A DNA stretch of 64,000 nt, from NCBI GenBank assembly GCA_919901855.1, contig CAKKQC010000010.1, positions 158,865-222,864 of the forward strand, written 5' to 3'. Source of the stretch: a bacterium. Lineage in GTDB: Bacteria; Oederibacteriota; CAKKQC01. Of the stretch, positions 1-8,092 are shown in pieces. The notes under the pieces are model-generated. The model had not been told where the DNA came from. It made no database searches and worked only from the letters and a program-made list of their open reading frames with translations. Positions within the stretch are counted from its first letter, which is position 1; every line of letters begins with the position of its first letter. Made by a program: the position numbers and the translations under genes.

Positions 1-1782
1 GGGCCACGCGGCAAGGGAGGCTGGAAGCCGGTCACGTGGGATGAGGCCCATGCCACCCTGGCCGCGAGGCTCGGTGCCCTGCGCGGGCGTGGCCGGGCGG
101 CGGCGTTCGGCATGGTGGCCGCGCCGGTGCGGGATGTCCGGCACGAGTTGCAGCGCCGGTTCGCAGCCGCGTATGGCACGCCGAACTATTGGGAGGGGGA
201 GTGGCGGCCGGGCCAGCCGCCGTTCGACGCATTCCGGGACATTCACGGCGCCGGAACCTTGCCCGCCTACGACCTGGAGGAAACGAAGTTGCTGGTCGGA
301 TTCGGCTGGGATTGGCTCCAGCAGCTCCCCCGCCACGTGGACGCGCAGAGGCATTACGCGGTGCTGCGGCAACGCCAGCCCGGCGGGGGGAGAATCATCC
401 AGCTTGAGCCGCGCCGGTCGATCACCGCCGTCAAATCGGACTTGTGGTTTCCCATCATGCCCGGGACGGAGGGGGTCGCTGCCCTGTGCATAGCGCGCGC
501 GCTGCTGGCGGCCGGGCGGCACGACAGGGCGTTTTGCGATCGCCGCACCTCCGGGTTCGCCGAGTTTCGCGACCTTGTGCTGGCGGGGTATCCACCCGAG
601 CGGGCGGAGCGCGAGTGCGGGCTTTCACGAAAAGCCGTGGAGCGGGTGGCGATGGACATGGCGGAGATCCGGCCGTGCCTGGCGGTGACGAGCCGGGCGA
701 GCGCGTTCAACCAATCGGCGGTGCATGCGTTGAACCTGCTGACGGGGAGCGTGGGAATTCCCGGCGGGGTCCGCGAACCGGCGGGCTCGGGGCCGGCCCC
801 GCTGCTTCCCGGGCCGCTCGACGGGCCGCGCGGCCGCCGCCTGGCCGACCTGGACGGGCTGGCGCGCGCCCTACTGGGAGGCGCGAATTCCCCCCTTGAT
901 ACGCTGTGGATCGAGCAGGTGAATCCCGTGTTCCTGGGACCGGACCTCCGGACATGGCCGGCGGCGCTGGCGCGCGTTCCGTTCACGGTATGCGTTTCGC
1001 CGATCCTGGACGAGACCGCTTCGCTCGCCGATCTGGTGCTGCCTCCGCATGCGTCCCTTGAGACCTGGCAGGACGCAGCGGCTTCGGTGAACGAGGGATC
1101 GGAAGTTCGCAGCTTCGCCCCTCCGGTGGTGAAACCGCGGCTTCAGACCGGCGATCTGGGCGACCTCGTGCTGCGACTTGGCCGGTCGCTCTCGGGCGGG
1201 ATGGTCGCGGCGCTCCCCTGGCGCTCCGTCGAATCCGCGTTGCAGGCGGCGGCGGAGCAGGCGGGCGCCGGCCGGGCTTGGCGCGTCGGGGGCTGGCGCG
1301 AAAGGGAATCGTCGCGCCGCGCGAATGGTGGAGCCGGCGGCCTCCTCCGGTTTCCGCCGACGCGTCCTCCAGCTCCGGCCGACGCCCGGGCTTTCCCCTT
1401 GCGGCTCCATACGTACGTTCCGCTGGCGTTCTCCGGAGGATCCGGCGCGCACCTTCCGTATCTGCTGAGCATGGCGGGATCGGAGCTGAGCGAGCAATGG
1501 GAGACCTGGATGGAGATCCATCCGCAAACGGCGAAGGAGCTCGGAATCGGGCATGGGGCACGGGTCCGGGTGCAGTCCGCCGCCGGCATGGTCCGTGCCC
1601 GGGCCAGATTGTCCGAGGACGTTCTGCCTGGCGTGGCGACGCTCCCGATCGGGCTGGGCCACACGGCGATGGGGCGCTGGGCGGCGGGCGTGGGAGCCAA
1701 CCCCATCGAACTGATCGGTTCGGGAGAATCGTGGCCGCAGGGCGAGCCGGTCACGGTCCTCGCCGAGGGGAGGCGGGGATGA
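1..1782 (+). CDS. Molybdopterin oxidoreductase catalytic subunit (CISM family), 5'-truncated by the window edge
   Basis: Catalytic-type subunit of a complex iron-sulfur molybdoenzyme (Psr/Phs/Qrc-like). The frame is open from base 1; the first visible residues read GPRGKGGWKPVTWDEA, a typical stretch that follows the N-terminal Fe-S/cofactor region, so the real start lies upstream. Further in, PRRSITAVKSDLWFPIMPGT resembles the usual cofactor-binding stretch of the family, and the last ~110 residues look like the molydopterin dinucleotide-binding beta-barrel domain. About 593 residues are visible; the N-terminal Fe-S Cys motif and the Mo ligand position are outside the window, so I cannot tell an active enzyme from a Qrc-type, cofactor-poor one. 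It overlaps the FeS subunit gene by ATGA and is followed by an NrfD subunit. Substrate unknown. Confidence 0.85.
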   Translation, partial: GPRGKGGWKPVTWDEAHATLAARLGALRGRGRAAAFGMVAAPVRDVRHELQRRFAAAYGTPNYWEGEWRPGQPPFDAFRDIHGAGTLPAYDLEETKLLVGFGWDWLQQLPRHVDAQRHYAVLRQRQPGGGRIIQLEPRRSITAVKSDLWFPIMPGTEGVAALCIARALLAAGRHDRAFCDRRTSGFAEFRDLVLAGYPPERAERECGLSRKAVERVAMDMAEIRPCLAVTSRASAFNQSAVHALNLLTGSVGIPGGVREPAGSGPAPLLPGPLDGPRGRRLADLDGLARALLGGANSPLDTLWIEQVNPVFLGPDLRTWPAALARVPFTVCVSPILDETASLADLVLPPHASLETWQDAAASVNEGSEVRSFAPPVVKPRLQTGDLGDLVLRLGRSLSGGMVAALPWRSVESALQAAAEQAGAGRAWRVGGWRERESSRRANGGAGGLLRFPPTRPPAPADARAFPLRLHTYVPLAFSGGSGAHLPYLLSMAGSELSEQWETWMEIHPQTAKELGIGHGARVRVQSAAGMVRARARLSEDVLPGVATLPIGLGHTAMGRWAAGVGANPIELIGSGESWPQGEPVTVLAEGRRG

Positions 1783-2621
1783 GAAGTCCGGGGCCGTTGG
1801 TGGATACGCGGGCGGGCGACGGGACGCGGCGCGGATTCCTCAAGGCCGGTTTGGCCGCGCTGGCGGGGGGCTGGGCACTCCTCGTCCGGCCGGTGCGTGG
1901 CGCGGCCGCGTCAGAACCTGAGTCCCGAGCCGCAGAGGGTCTGCCGCGGTGGGGAATGGTCATCGACCTGGACCGTTGTACCGCGTGCCAGTCGTGCACG
2001 GCCGCCTGCGCGGTCGAGAACAACCAGAGCCTCGGCAGTGTTGCCGAGGCGGCCCGGGGACGGCTGAACCGGTGGATTCACATCGTGGCGGTCCCCGATG
2101 TCGGCGGAGAACGCGGCGGGGTCCGGCTGGTCCCGATTCCCTGCCAGCACTGCGAGAATCCTCCGTGCGTCAAGGTCTGTCCGACGTCCGCGACATACAT
2201 GAATCCCGAGGGGATCGTGGGGCAGGTCTATTCCCGGTGCATCGGATGCCGGTACTGCGTCAATGCGTGTCCATATACCTGCAAGTACTTCAACTGGAGC
2301 GAGCCCAAGTGGCCTGGAGACATGGCCGAATCCCATAATCCGGACGTGTCTCCGCGCGAGAAGGGCGTCGTGGAGAAGTGCCTGTTCTGCCACCACCGCC
2401 TCCAGCGGGCCCGGGACCGCGCCCGGGCCGAGGGCCGCAGGATCCGCGAGGCGGATTACGTCCCGGCTTGCGTGACCGCCTGCCCGACGGGCGCAATCGG
2501 GTTCGGCGATCTGAATGATCCGGAGAGCTCCGTGAGCCAGATGGCGGGCAGTCCGCGGGCCTTCCGTCTGCTGGAGGACCTGGGAACACGACCCAAGGTC
2601 GCATACCTGCGTGAGCGGTAA
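1779..2621 (+). CDS. Tat-exported 4Fe-4S subunit (PsrB/NrfC/DmsB-like) of the molybdopterin complex
   Basis: Electron-transfer subunit of 280 residues linking the molybdopterin subunit to the membrane NrfD subunit. The start ATG overlaps the upstream stop as ATGA. The N-terminus has a twin-arginine signal (TRRGFLKAG near residue 15, then a hydrophobic stretch). Ferredoxin-type Cys groups follow: CTACQSCTAAC, CQHCENPPCVKVCPTSA, CIGCRYCVNACPY, and CLFCHH paired with CVTACPTGA, enough for four cubane clusters as in PsrB/DmsB. Gene order Mo subunit - FeS - NrfD is the standard CISM order, and all three genes are tightly packed. The ORF is open far upstream in this frame, but that extension is a shadow of the neighbouring gene. 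Confidence 0.88.
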   Translation: MRSPGPLVDTRAGDGTRRGFLKAGLAALAGGWALLVRPVRGAAASEPESRAAEGLPRWGMVIDLDRCTACQSCTAACAVENNQSLGSVAEAARGRLNRWIHIVAVPDVGGERGGVRLVPIPCQHCENPPCVKVCPTSATYMNPEGIVGQVYSRCIGCRYCVNACPYTCKYFNWSEPKWPGDMAESHNPDVSPREKGVVEKCLFCHHRLQRARDRARAEGRRIREADYVPACVTACPTGAIGFGDLNDPESSVSQMAGSPRAFRLLEDLGTRPKVAYLRER

Positions 2622-2622
2622 G

Positions 2623-3945
2623 ATGACCGATCCCAGGGTCCTGGCCGCCGAGAAGGCCGCGATCGCGCCGCTCGAGTCGGCGCCCGGGCCTGGCGGGCTG
2701 GCTTTCGCGGGCGCGCTGGGCCTCCTGTTCGCCGGGGCGTTGGGGGCATGGGGCTGGCAGCTCCTGAACGGCCTCGAGGTGACCGGGCTCAACTCACCGG
2801 TGTTCTGGGGAGTTTACATCACCGACTTCGTGTTCTTTGTCGGGGTGAGCCACGCCGGGACCCTGATCTCGGCGATTCTCCGCATCACGGACGCACGATG
2901 GCGCACGCCCTACACGCGCATGGCGGAGATGATCACGATCGCCAGTCTGCCGTTCGCCGCCACGTGCGTGATCGTGGATCTCGGCAGGCCGGAACGCGCA
3001 TTGAACGTTATCCTGTACCCGCACCTCACCTCTCCGATTCTCTGGGATGTCGTGTGCATCTCGACGTACGTGACGTGCTCCTGCCTCTATTTCTACACCG
3101 CTCTGATCCCCGACCTGGCGTTCTGCCGGGACCGCTGGGCCACTCGGGCCGGCTGGCGGCACTGGCTGTACATGGTCGCCGCCCTGGAGTGGACCGATAC
3201 ACCCTTGCAGCGGCGGGTCCACAACCGGATCATGACCGGGATGTCCATCGCCCTGCTGGGGCTGGTAATCTCGGTGCACACCAACGTCGGGTTCATCTTC
3301 GGGATGACGATCAAGCCCGGCTGGCACACGGCGATCATCGGTCCCTATTTCGTGATCGGCGCCGCCCTGCAGGGCTTGGGTGGGCTGGGGCTGATCGGGG
3401 TCATCCTGCGGCGCGTCCTGCGTCTCGAGCCGTTCATCAACGAGCACCATCTCAATCAGCTCCGGCGGTTCACGATCGCCCTGATCTGTTTCTGGACCTA
3501 CTTCACCGTCGCGGAACTGCTCACGACCTATTACGGGGGCATTCCACCCGAAATGCTGGTGTTCTGGAGCAAGGTCACGGGGCCCTTCGCCTGGAGCTTC
3601 TGGGGCATGATCCTGGGCTGTGCCGTGATCCCGTTCATCCTCCTGGTGTTCCAGCCCGGCCGCCTCACGGCCATGCTCGCCTGGTCGGGTGCGTTGATCA
3701 ACATCGGCATGTGGCTGGAGCGCTACACCATCGTGGTGCCGACGGCGGCCAGTCCGTTCATTCACACCCTGGCTCGCAGCTACGTGCCGAGCTGGGTGGA
3801 GGTCATGATCAGCGTGGGGTGGCTGGCCGGGTTCGCCCTGCTCCTGGCGTCGTTCATGCGCGTGTTTCCGGTGCTCACCCTGTGGGAGTTGCGGGAGGAA
3901 GTCGAGGAAGAGCACGCCGCGGAGCACGGCGCACCGGAATCCTGA
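2623..3945 (+). CDS. nrfD: NrfD/PsrC-family membrane subunit (quinone-interacting)
   Basis: Polytopic integral membrane protein of about 440 residues with roughly ten hydrophobic segments. It belongs to the NrfD/PsrC family, which exchanges electrons between the FeS subunit and quinone. Family-like features include the stretch GVSHAGTLISAILRI early on and the WLERYTIVVPTA segment near the C-terminus. I chose ATG 2623, one base after the upstream stop; GTG 2611 is an in-frame alternative adding four residues and overlapping the FeS gene. The tail is acidic (EEVEEEH). It is the last gene of the three-gene run; the next gene is about 380 bp away. No haem ligands are expected, and the direction of electron flow cannot be read from sequence. 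Confidence 0.88.
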   Translation: MTDPRVLAAEKAAIAPLESAPGPGGLAFAGALGLLFAGALGAWGWQLLNGLEVTGLNSPVFWGVYITDFVFFVGVSHAGTLISAILRITDARWRTPYTRMAEMITIASLPFAATCVIVDLGRPERALNVILYPHLTSPILWDVVCISTYVTCSCLYFYTALIPDLAFCRDRWATRAGWRHWLYMVAALEWTDTPLQRRVHNRIMTGMSIALLGLVISVHTNVGFIFGMTIKPGWHTAIIGPYFVIGAALQGLGGLGLIGVILRRVLRLEPFINEHHLNQLRRFTIALICFWTYFTVAELLTTYYGGIPPEMLVFWSKVTGPFAWSFWGMILGCAVIPFILLVFQPGRLTAMLAWSGALINIGMWLERYTIVVPTAASPFIHTLARSYVPSWVEVMISVGWLAGFALLLASFMRVFPVLTLWELREEVEEEHAAEHGAPES

Positions 3946-4324
3946 TGGATTTCGACCGGATCTCCAACTGACCCACTAGGCACTGACCGGGCACACTCGC
4001 TGCCATCCGGGCGGGGGGCCGCTTCCTCCCTGCCGGACGCGGTAAGGTCGGAAGCGCCTTCGGAGGTGGCCACTGCCGCCCTTGGATTGGGTGACCGCCG
4101 TCAAGATGCGGTCCTGTCGGCCGGCCATGAGCCGCGTCAGGGCGAGGCCTGCGGGGCCGCATTGTGCGTTCAGCGCCCGTCTGGGAAACTCCCTCCATTG
4201 CGTTGCGTCATAGCCGGGGCCGATACGGCATCATGCATATGATTGACGGAGGTCAGGGCGCGATCAGGCCGCGGTCATCGTCCCGTCGATGGGCGCGAAG
4301 GATTCAACAGGGAGGCACACGAAC
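3946..4324. other. Intergenic region of 379 bp
   Basis: No convincing gene, tRNA or riboswitch is visible here. The only structured element I can support is the palindrome at 4243-4256 and a GGAGG ribosome binding site at 4311-4315 for the next gene. Confidence 0.5.
4243..4256. promoter_or_regulatory. Putative Crp/Fnr-family operator (TTGA-N6-TCAG)
   Basis: TTGACGGAGGTCAG is a near-perfect TTGAC-N4-GTCAA box, the classic Crp/Fnr-family half-site arrangement, about 70 bp before the start of the secreted protein gene that leads the MtrAB operon. The same NTGA-N6-TCAN form recurs upstream of several other operons in the window and of the two Crp/Fnr genes. Confidence 0.45.
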
Positions 4325-5980
4325 ATGAGAGCGAGTTCACTCATTTCCCGCGCGGTCGCGCTGGTCGGAGCCATGGTGATGCTGCCGGGGTGGGCCGGGG
4401 CTACGCTGACGGGCACGCTAACCGCGACGATCGCGGCGGGCCAACCGATCCAACTGTCGCTGCTTGTGACGAACTCGGGGCTGACGGATGTCACGAACGT
4501 GGCGGCGCAGGCGTGGACGGCCGGGGCGGCGGCGATCAGCGCGCCGACGGCGTCGTCGACGTCGTACCTGACGCTGTACGCGGGGCAGGACGTGACGTTC
4601 GCGTGGACGGCGACGCCGAGTGCGGCGGGGGCGATCACGTTCACGGCGAGCGCGACGGGAGACGGGCCGGACTCGACTACGCCGGACACGGCGGGGGGTA
4701 CGGTGGCGGCGGCGAACGCGGTGGGGCAGTTGACGTGGTCGCGGACGTACGCGAACGTGGGGCAGGGGACGCAGGTGATGCTGACGGTGTCGAGCACGGG
4801 GGGGGCGACGCTGACGAACGTGATACCGCAGATTTCTGTTTTGGGACCGGCGGCGGTGTCGGTGCCGGTGCCTTTGACGTCCGCGGCGGTCGTGGCCGGG
4901 CAGCAGAAGACGTTCGTGTGGACGATCACGGCGACGGGTGCGGGTACGATCGCGTACACGGCGAACGCGTCGGCGGACGGGCCGGTGGTGACGGTGCTGA
5001 ATAACGGGTCGTTGAGCGCCTCGGCGTCGCCGCTGGCGGCCAAGGCGTTCCTGGCGACGCCTGGGGCGCTGTGGGCCGGGCAGACTACGGTGTTGTCGAT
5101 GACGGTGTCGAACGTGGGAGGCGCGGCGGTGGGGAATCCGTCGGCGCGGGTGTGGGGGAACCTGAAGGCGACGGGTCTGCCGGGGGCGGGATTCTCGGCA
5201 TCGGCGAAGGCGGTGACGTCGCTGGGGGTCAACGCGACGGTGGTGTTCACGTGGACGATCACGCCGTCGGTTGCTGGTTTGCTGACGATCACGGGGACGC
5301 CGAGCGGGGACGGGGGGAGTTACGGTTCCGCGGTCAGCCTCACGGTGACCGTGTACGCGGCGACGGCGATGCGGGCGCGGCTGGGGTGCGAGAAGCCCGG
5401 GGTGGCCGGTGCGCCGGTGCAGTTCCTGATGTCGCTTACGAACACCGGGGCGATGACGATCGTTAATCTGACGGCGGCGCTGTGGTCGGACTCGGTTGCG
5501 GCGGTGGGGGCGTCGACGCCGGCGACGGTGGCAACGCTGGTACCGGGGGCGCAGACGAGTTTCGTATGGACGGTGACGGCGTCGGATGCGCGGGCGATGA
5601 ACTTCTACGCGGTGGCGAACGGGTTCACGACGAGCGCGACGGGGGCCGGGGTGGCGGCGGCGTCGAACGTGGCGGCGACGACGCTGGCGGGGATTCCGGC
5701 GCCGGGGGCGAAGGCCGCGTTCGTGTATCCGTCGCCGGCGCGTGACGCGGCGAACGTGGCGTACACGATGGCGGAAGCGGGGAAGGTCACGATTCGGGTG
5801 TACAGCGAGATCGGGGACCTGGTGGCGACGGTGGAGGAGGTCAAGACGGCGGGGGTGTGGTCGAGTCCGCTGACGACGTCCGGACTGGCGCCGGGGGTGT
5901 ACTACCTGCTGGTGGAGAAGAAGTACGACTCGGGGACGAGCGAGAAGGCCGGCATGAAGAAGTTCGTGGTGGTGCACTGA
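4325..5980 (+). CDS. Secreted protein with four Ig-like/CARDB-type repeats and a FlgD-like C-terminal domain
   Basis: A 551-residue exported protein. ATG 4325 follows GGAGG at 4311-4315 with good spacing and starts a clear signal peptide (MRASSLISRAVALVGAMV); the open frame upstream is not needed. Four repeats of about 100 residues follow, each with a pattern of 'N-S/T-G' strand, an 'AGQ..TF.WT' strand and a closing 'ASGDGP'-like strand, as in CARDB/DUF11 adhesin-like modules. The last ~90 residues (FVYPSPARDAANVAYTM to APGVYYLLVEKK) match the FlgD Ig-like / type A secretion-sorting style domain found on surface proteins of FCB bacteria. Codon use is extremely G-rich (GCG, ACG, GGG). It lies directly upstream of a PorV-like barrel and MtrAB, so a surface scaffold for the conduit is possible; function unproven. 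Confidence 0.7.
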   Translation: MRASSLISRAVALVGAMVMLPGWAGATLTGTLTATIAAGQPIQLSLLVTNSGLTDVTNVAAQAWTAGAAAISAPTASSTSYLTLYAGQDVTFAWTATPSAAGAITFTASATGDGPDSTTPDTAGGTVAAANAVGQLTWSRTYANVGQGTQVMLTVSSTGGATLTNVIPQISVLGPAAVSVPVPLTSAAVVAGQQKTFVWTITATGAGTIAYTANASADGPVVTVLNNGSLSASASPLAAKAFLATPGALWAGQTTVLSMTVSNVGGAAVGNPSARVWGNLKATGLPGAGFSASAKAVTSLGVNATVVFTWTITPSVAGLLTITGTPSGDGGSYGSAVSLTVTVYAATAMRARLGCEKPGVAGAPVQFLMSLTNTGAMTIVNLTAALWSDSVAAVGASTPATVATLVPGAQTSFVWTVTASDARAMNFYAVANGFTTSATGAGVAAASNVAATTLAGIPAPGAKAAFVYPSPARDAANVAYTMAEAGKVTIRVYSEIGDLVATVEEVKTAGVWSSPLTTSGLAPGVYYLLVEKKYDSGTSEKAGMKKFVVVH

Positions 5981-5991
5981 TGGAGGCCATG

Positions 5992-6972
5992 ATGAACACC
6001 AAGACGGCGATGGGGCGGGGGATGCTGGCTGCGGGCGTGCTGGTGGCGCTGTCGGGCAGGGCCCAGGCGACGGAGACGCTGGAGGCGGTGGGCAAGCTCG
6101 CGATGCCCGGGACGTCACAGGTGGGAACGGCGCGGGTCATGGGGATGGACGCGACGTGGGTGGGCGTGGCCGAGGGATCGGCGGCGCTGCAGGCGAATCC
6201 GGCGGGGCTGGGGGTGCTGGCGGGCGTGGAGACGGGCTGGCATCATGCGAGCCGGCTGGGGGGAGCGGTGGCGGAGACGATTCTCGCGGCGGTGCCGGTG
6301 GGCAAGCTGGGAGGGTTGGGTGTCTCGGTGGACTACGTGGATCACGGGAGCTTCGACAGCATGGATTCGTCGGGGAAGCTGACGGGGACGTACCGGGCGG
6401 GGTCGGTGGGCGGCAGCTTGGGGTGGGGATGTCCGGTGGTGGCGGACATGTCGGTGGGGGTGGCGGTCCGGGGCGTGCAGCAGACGCTGGCGGACAGCGC
6501 GTACACGTCGGTGGCCGGGGACGTCGGGGTGTTGTGGAAGGGGATGCCGAACCTGACGGTGGGTGCGGCGGTGGCGAATATGGGTACGAGCGGGTCGGCG
6601 AGTGCGCTCGCGATGGTTCTGCGGGCGGGAGCGTCGTACACGATGGACCTGGGGACGATCAGCCGTCTGCTGATGGCGGCGGCGACGGAGGCACAGGCGG
6701 GCGGGGTTGCGCGCGTGGACGTGGGAGTGGAGGACACGCTGTTCTCCCGGTTGGCGGTGCGGGCGGGGTACCGGCTGAACCTGGCGACAACGAAGGTGAC
6801 TGGGCTGACCGGGCTGACGGCGGGGTTGGGGGTCACGTTCGGGGCGCTGGCCTTGGACTACGCGTACCTGCCGATGGGTGAGCTGGGGAACTCGCAGCGG
6901 GTGAGTCTGACGTACCGGAAGGTTGGGGCCGCGAGCCATGAAGCTTCATCTGAGCCGGGAGGTGCGCAATGA
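5992..6972 (+). CDS. PorV/PorQ-like outer-membrane beta-barrel protein
   Basis: A 326-residue predicted outer-membrane barrel of the PorV/PorQ (UPF0164, FadL-related) kind. After a signal peptide ending near SGRAQA, the motif GTARVMGMDATWVGVAEGSA followed by LQANPAGL is the hallmark N-terminal 'small residue, many Asn-Pro-Ala' stretch of this family, and the rest is alternating short beta strands. The start is uncertain: ATG 5980 overlaps the upstream stop (TGATG), while GGAGG at 5982-5986 is best spaced for ATG 5992, which I chose. The stop overlaps the MtrA start (ATGA). In type IX secretion PorV carries FlgD-like/sorting-domain cargo to the surface, and the gene just upstream encodes such a cargo; that pairing is inference. 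Confidence 0.7.
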   Translation: MNTKTAMGRGMLAAGVLVALSGRAQATETLEAVGKLAMPGTSQVGTARVMGMDATWVGVAEGSAALQANPAGLGVLAGVETGWHHASRLGGAVAETILAAVPVGKLGGLGVSVDYVDHGSFDSMDSSGKLTGTYRAGSVGGSLGWGCPVVADMSVGVAVRGVQQTLADSAYTSVAGDVGVLWKGMPNLTVGAAVANMGTSGSASALAMVLRAGASYTMDLGTISRLLMAAATEAQAGGVARVDVGVEDTLFSRLAVRAGYRLNLATTKVTGLTGLTAGLGVTFGALALDYAYLPMGELGNSQRVSLTYRKVGAASHEASSEPGGAQ

Positions 6973-8078
6973 GTCGGGCATGGAGGACGAGGTGGATGAC
7001 GGCGGCGATGATCGCGGCCGTGGCGGGAATGCCGCGGTGGGCCGTTTCGGCCGAGGCTGGGGCCGAGCCGGACGCCCTTCCGGCGGCGGAAGAGCCGGCG
7101 ACACCCGTCGCCACGCCGGCCGTGGAGGCGCCGAAGCCCGCGGAAGTCGCGAAGCCGGCGGAGGCCCCGAAGCCCGCGGAAGTCGCGAAGCCGGCGGAGG
7201 CCCCGAAGCCCGCAGCGGACGCCAGGCACGGCGAGGGTGAGTCGAAGGCGGAACCCGTGGGGGCGTCGACCTGCCTCGGGTGCCATGCGGCGCGCGAGGA
7301 CTTCCGGGGGAACGTGCACGCGAAGGTGTGGCCCAAGGTGAAGGGCATCGATTTCGAGCATTCGTGCGAAGCATGCCACGGGAACGGTTCGGAGCACGCG
7401 GGGGCGGCGGGAGACAAGGCCAATCCCGGATACGCGACGGTCAAGCGGGCCAGCGAGGGTTCCGAGGCCTGCATGACCTGCCACAAAGGCCGGGGACGCA
7501 TGCACTGGGAGGGCAGCGTGCACGAGACCCGCGGGGTCGGGTGCACGGGCTGCCATTCCGTACACAGCGGACACGGGGCAAAGAACCTCAGGACCGCCGA
7601 TCCGAAGGACGTCTGCCTCGGGTGCCACCAGAACCTGAAGGGCGAGCTCCGGCGGCAGAGCCACCACCCGATTCTGGAGGGGCGGATCACCTGCGGGGAC
7701 TGCCACAACCCGCACGGGTCGGCGGGACGGAAGCTCCTGGTCGGGGACTCGCTCAACCAGACCTGCTTCAAGTGCCATGCGGACAAGCGCGGGCCGTTCC
7801 TGTGGGAACACCGGCCGGTGTCCGAGGACTGCACGGTCTGCCACCTGACCCACGGGTCGGTGCATGACAAGCTGCTCCGGCAGAAGTCTCCGATCCTGTG
7901 CCAGTCGTGCCACTCGGGGTCGCGGCATCCGGGTACACCCAACGCCGTGAATCCGAACACGCCGGGCGACAGCACGTACGAACGACTCCGGGTCCAGGTG
8001 TACTACCGCGGATGCCTGAACTGCCATCCGACCATCCACGGTAGCAACCATCCGGCCGGCAACTTCTACCTGCGCTAA
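6969..8078 (+). CDS. mtrA: Decahaem cytochrome c, MtrA/DmsE family
   Basis: Periplasmic electron carrier that sits inside the MtrB porin and passes electrons through the outer membrane. 369 residues with exactly ten CXXCH motifs (CLGCH, CEACH, CMTCH, CTGCH, CLGCH, CGDCH, CFKCH, CTVCH, CQSCH, CLNCH), the canonical MtrA/DmsE/PioA count. A signal peptide (residues ~1-27) is followed by a Pro/Ala/Lys-rich linker of ~60 residues encoded by a 36-bp tandem repeat, which ordinary MtrA lacks and which resembles a TonB-like or PioA-like N-terminal extension. The gene overlaps the PorV-like gene by ATGA and is followed after 14 bp by mtrB. No outer-surface MtrC-type cytochrome follows directly. Confidence 0.9.
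   Translation: MSRAWRTRWMTAAMIAAVAGMPRWAVSAEAGAEPDALPAAEEPATPVATPAVEAPKPAEVAKPAEAPKPAEVAKPAEAPKPAADARHGEGESKAEPVGASTCLGCHAAREDFRGNVHAKVWPKVKGIDFEHSCEACHGNGSEHAGAAGDKANPGYATVKRASEGSEACMTCHKGRGRMHWEGSVHETRGVGCTGCHSVHSGHGAKNLRTADPKDVCLGCHQNLKGELRRQSHHPILEGRITCGDCHNPHGSAGRKLLVGDSLNQTCFKCHADKRGPFLWEHRPVSEDCTVCHLTHGSVHDKLLRQKSPILCQSCHSGSRHPGTPNAVNPNTPGDSTYERLRVQVYYRGCLNCHPTIHGSNHPAGNFYLR
7131..7213 (+). repeat. 36-bp in-frame tandem repeat in the MtrA linker
   Basis: Two perfect 36-bp units (7131-7166 and 7167-7202) plus an 11-bp partial third unit encode repeats of PKPAEVAKPAEA. Copy number may vary between strains by slippage, changing the length of the N-terminal linker. Confidence 0.9.
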
Positions 8079-8092
8079 GGGAGGTGAGAAAC

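Noticed and set aside
3946-4324. Possible riboswitch or small RNA in the 379-bp gap
   Set aside because: I looked for the conserved cores of common riboswitches (for example c-di-GMP type) and found none; pairing seen is not above what GC-rich DNA gives.
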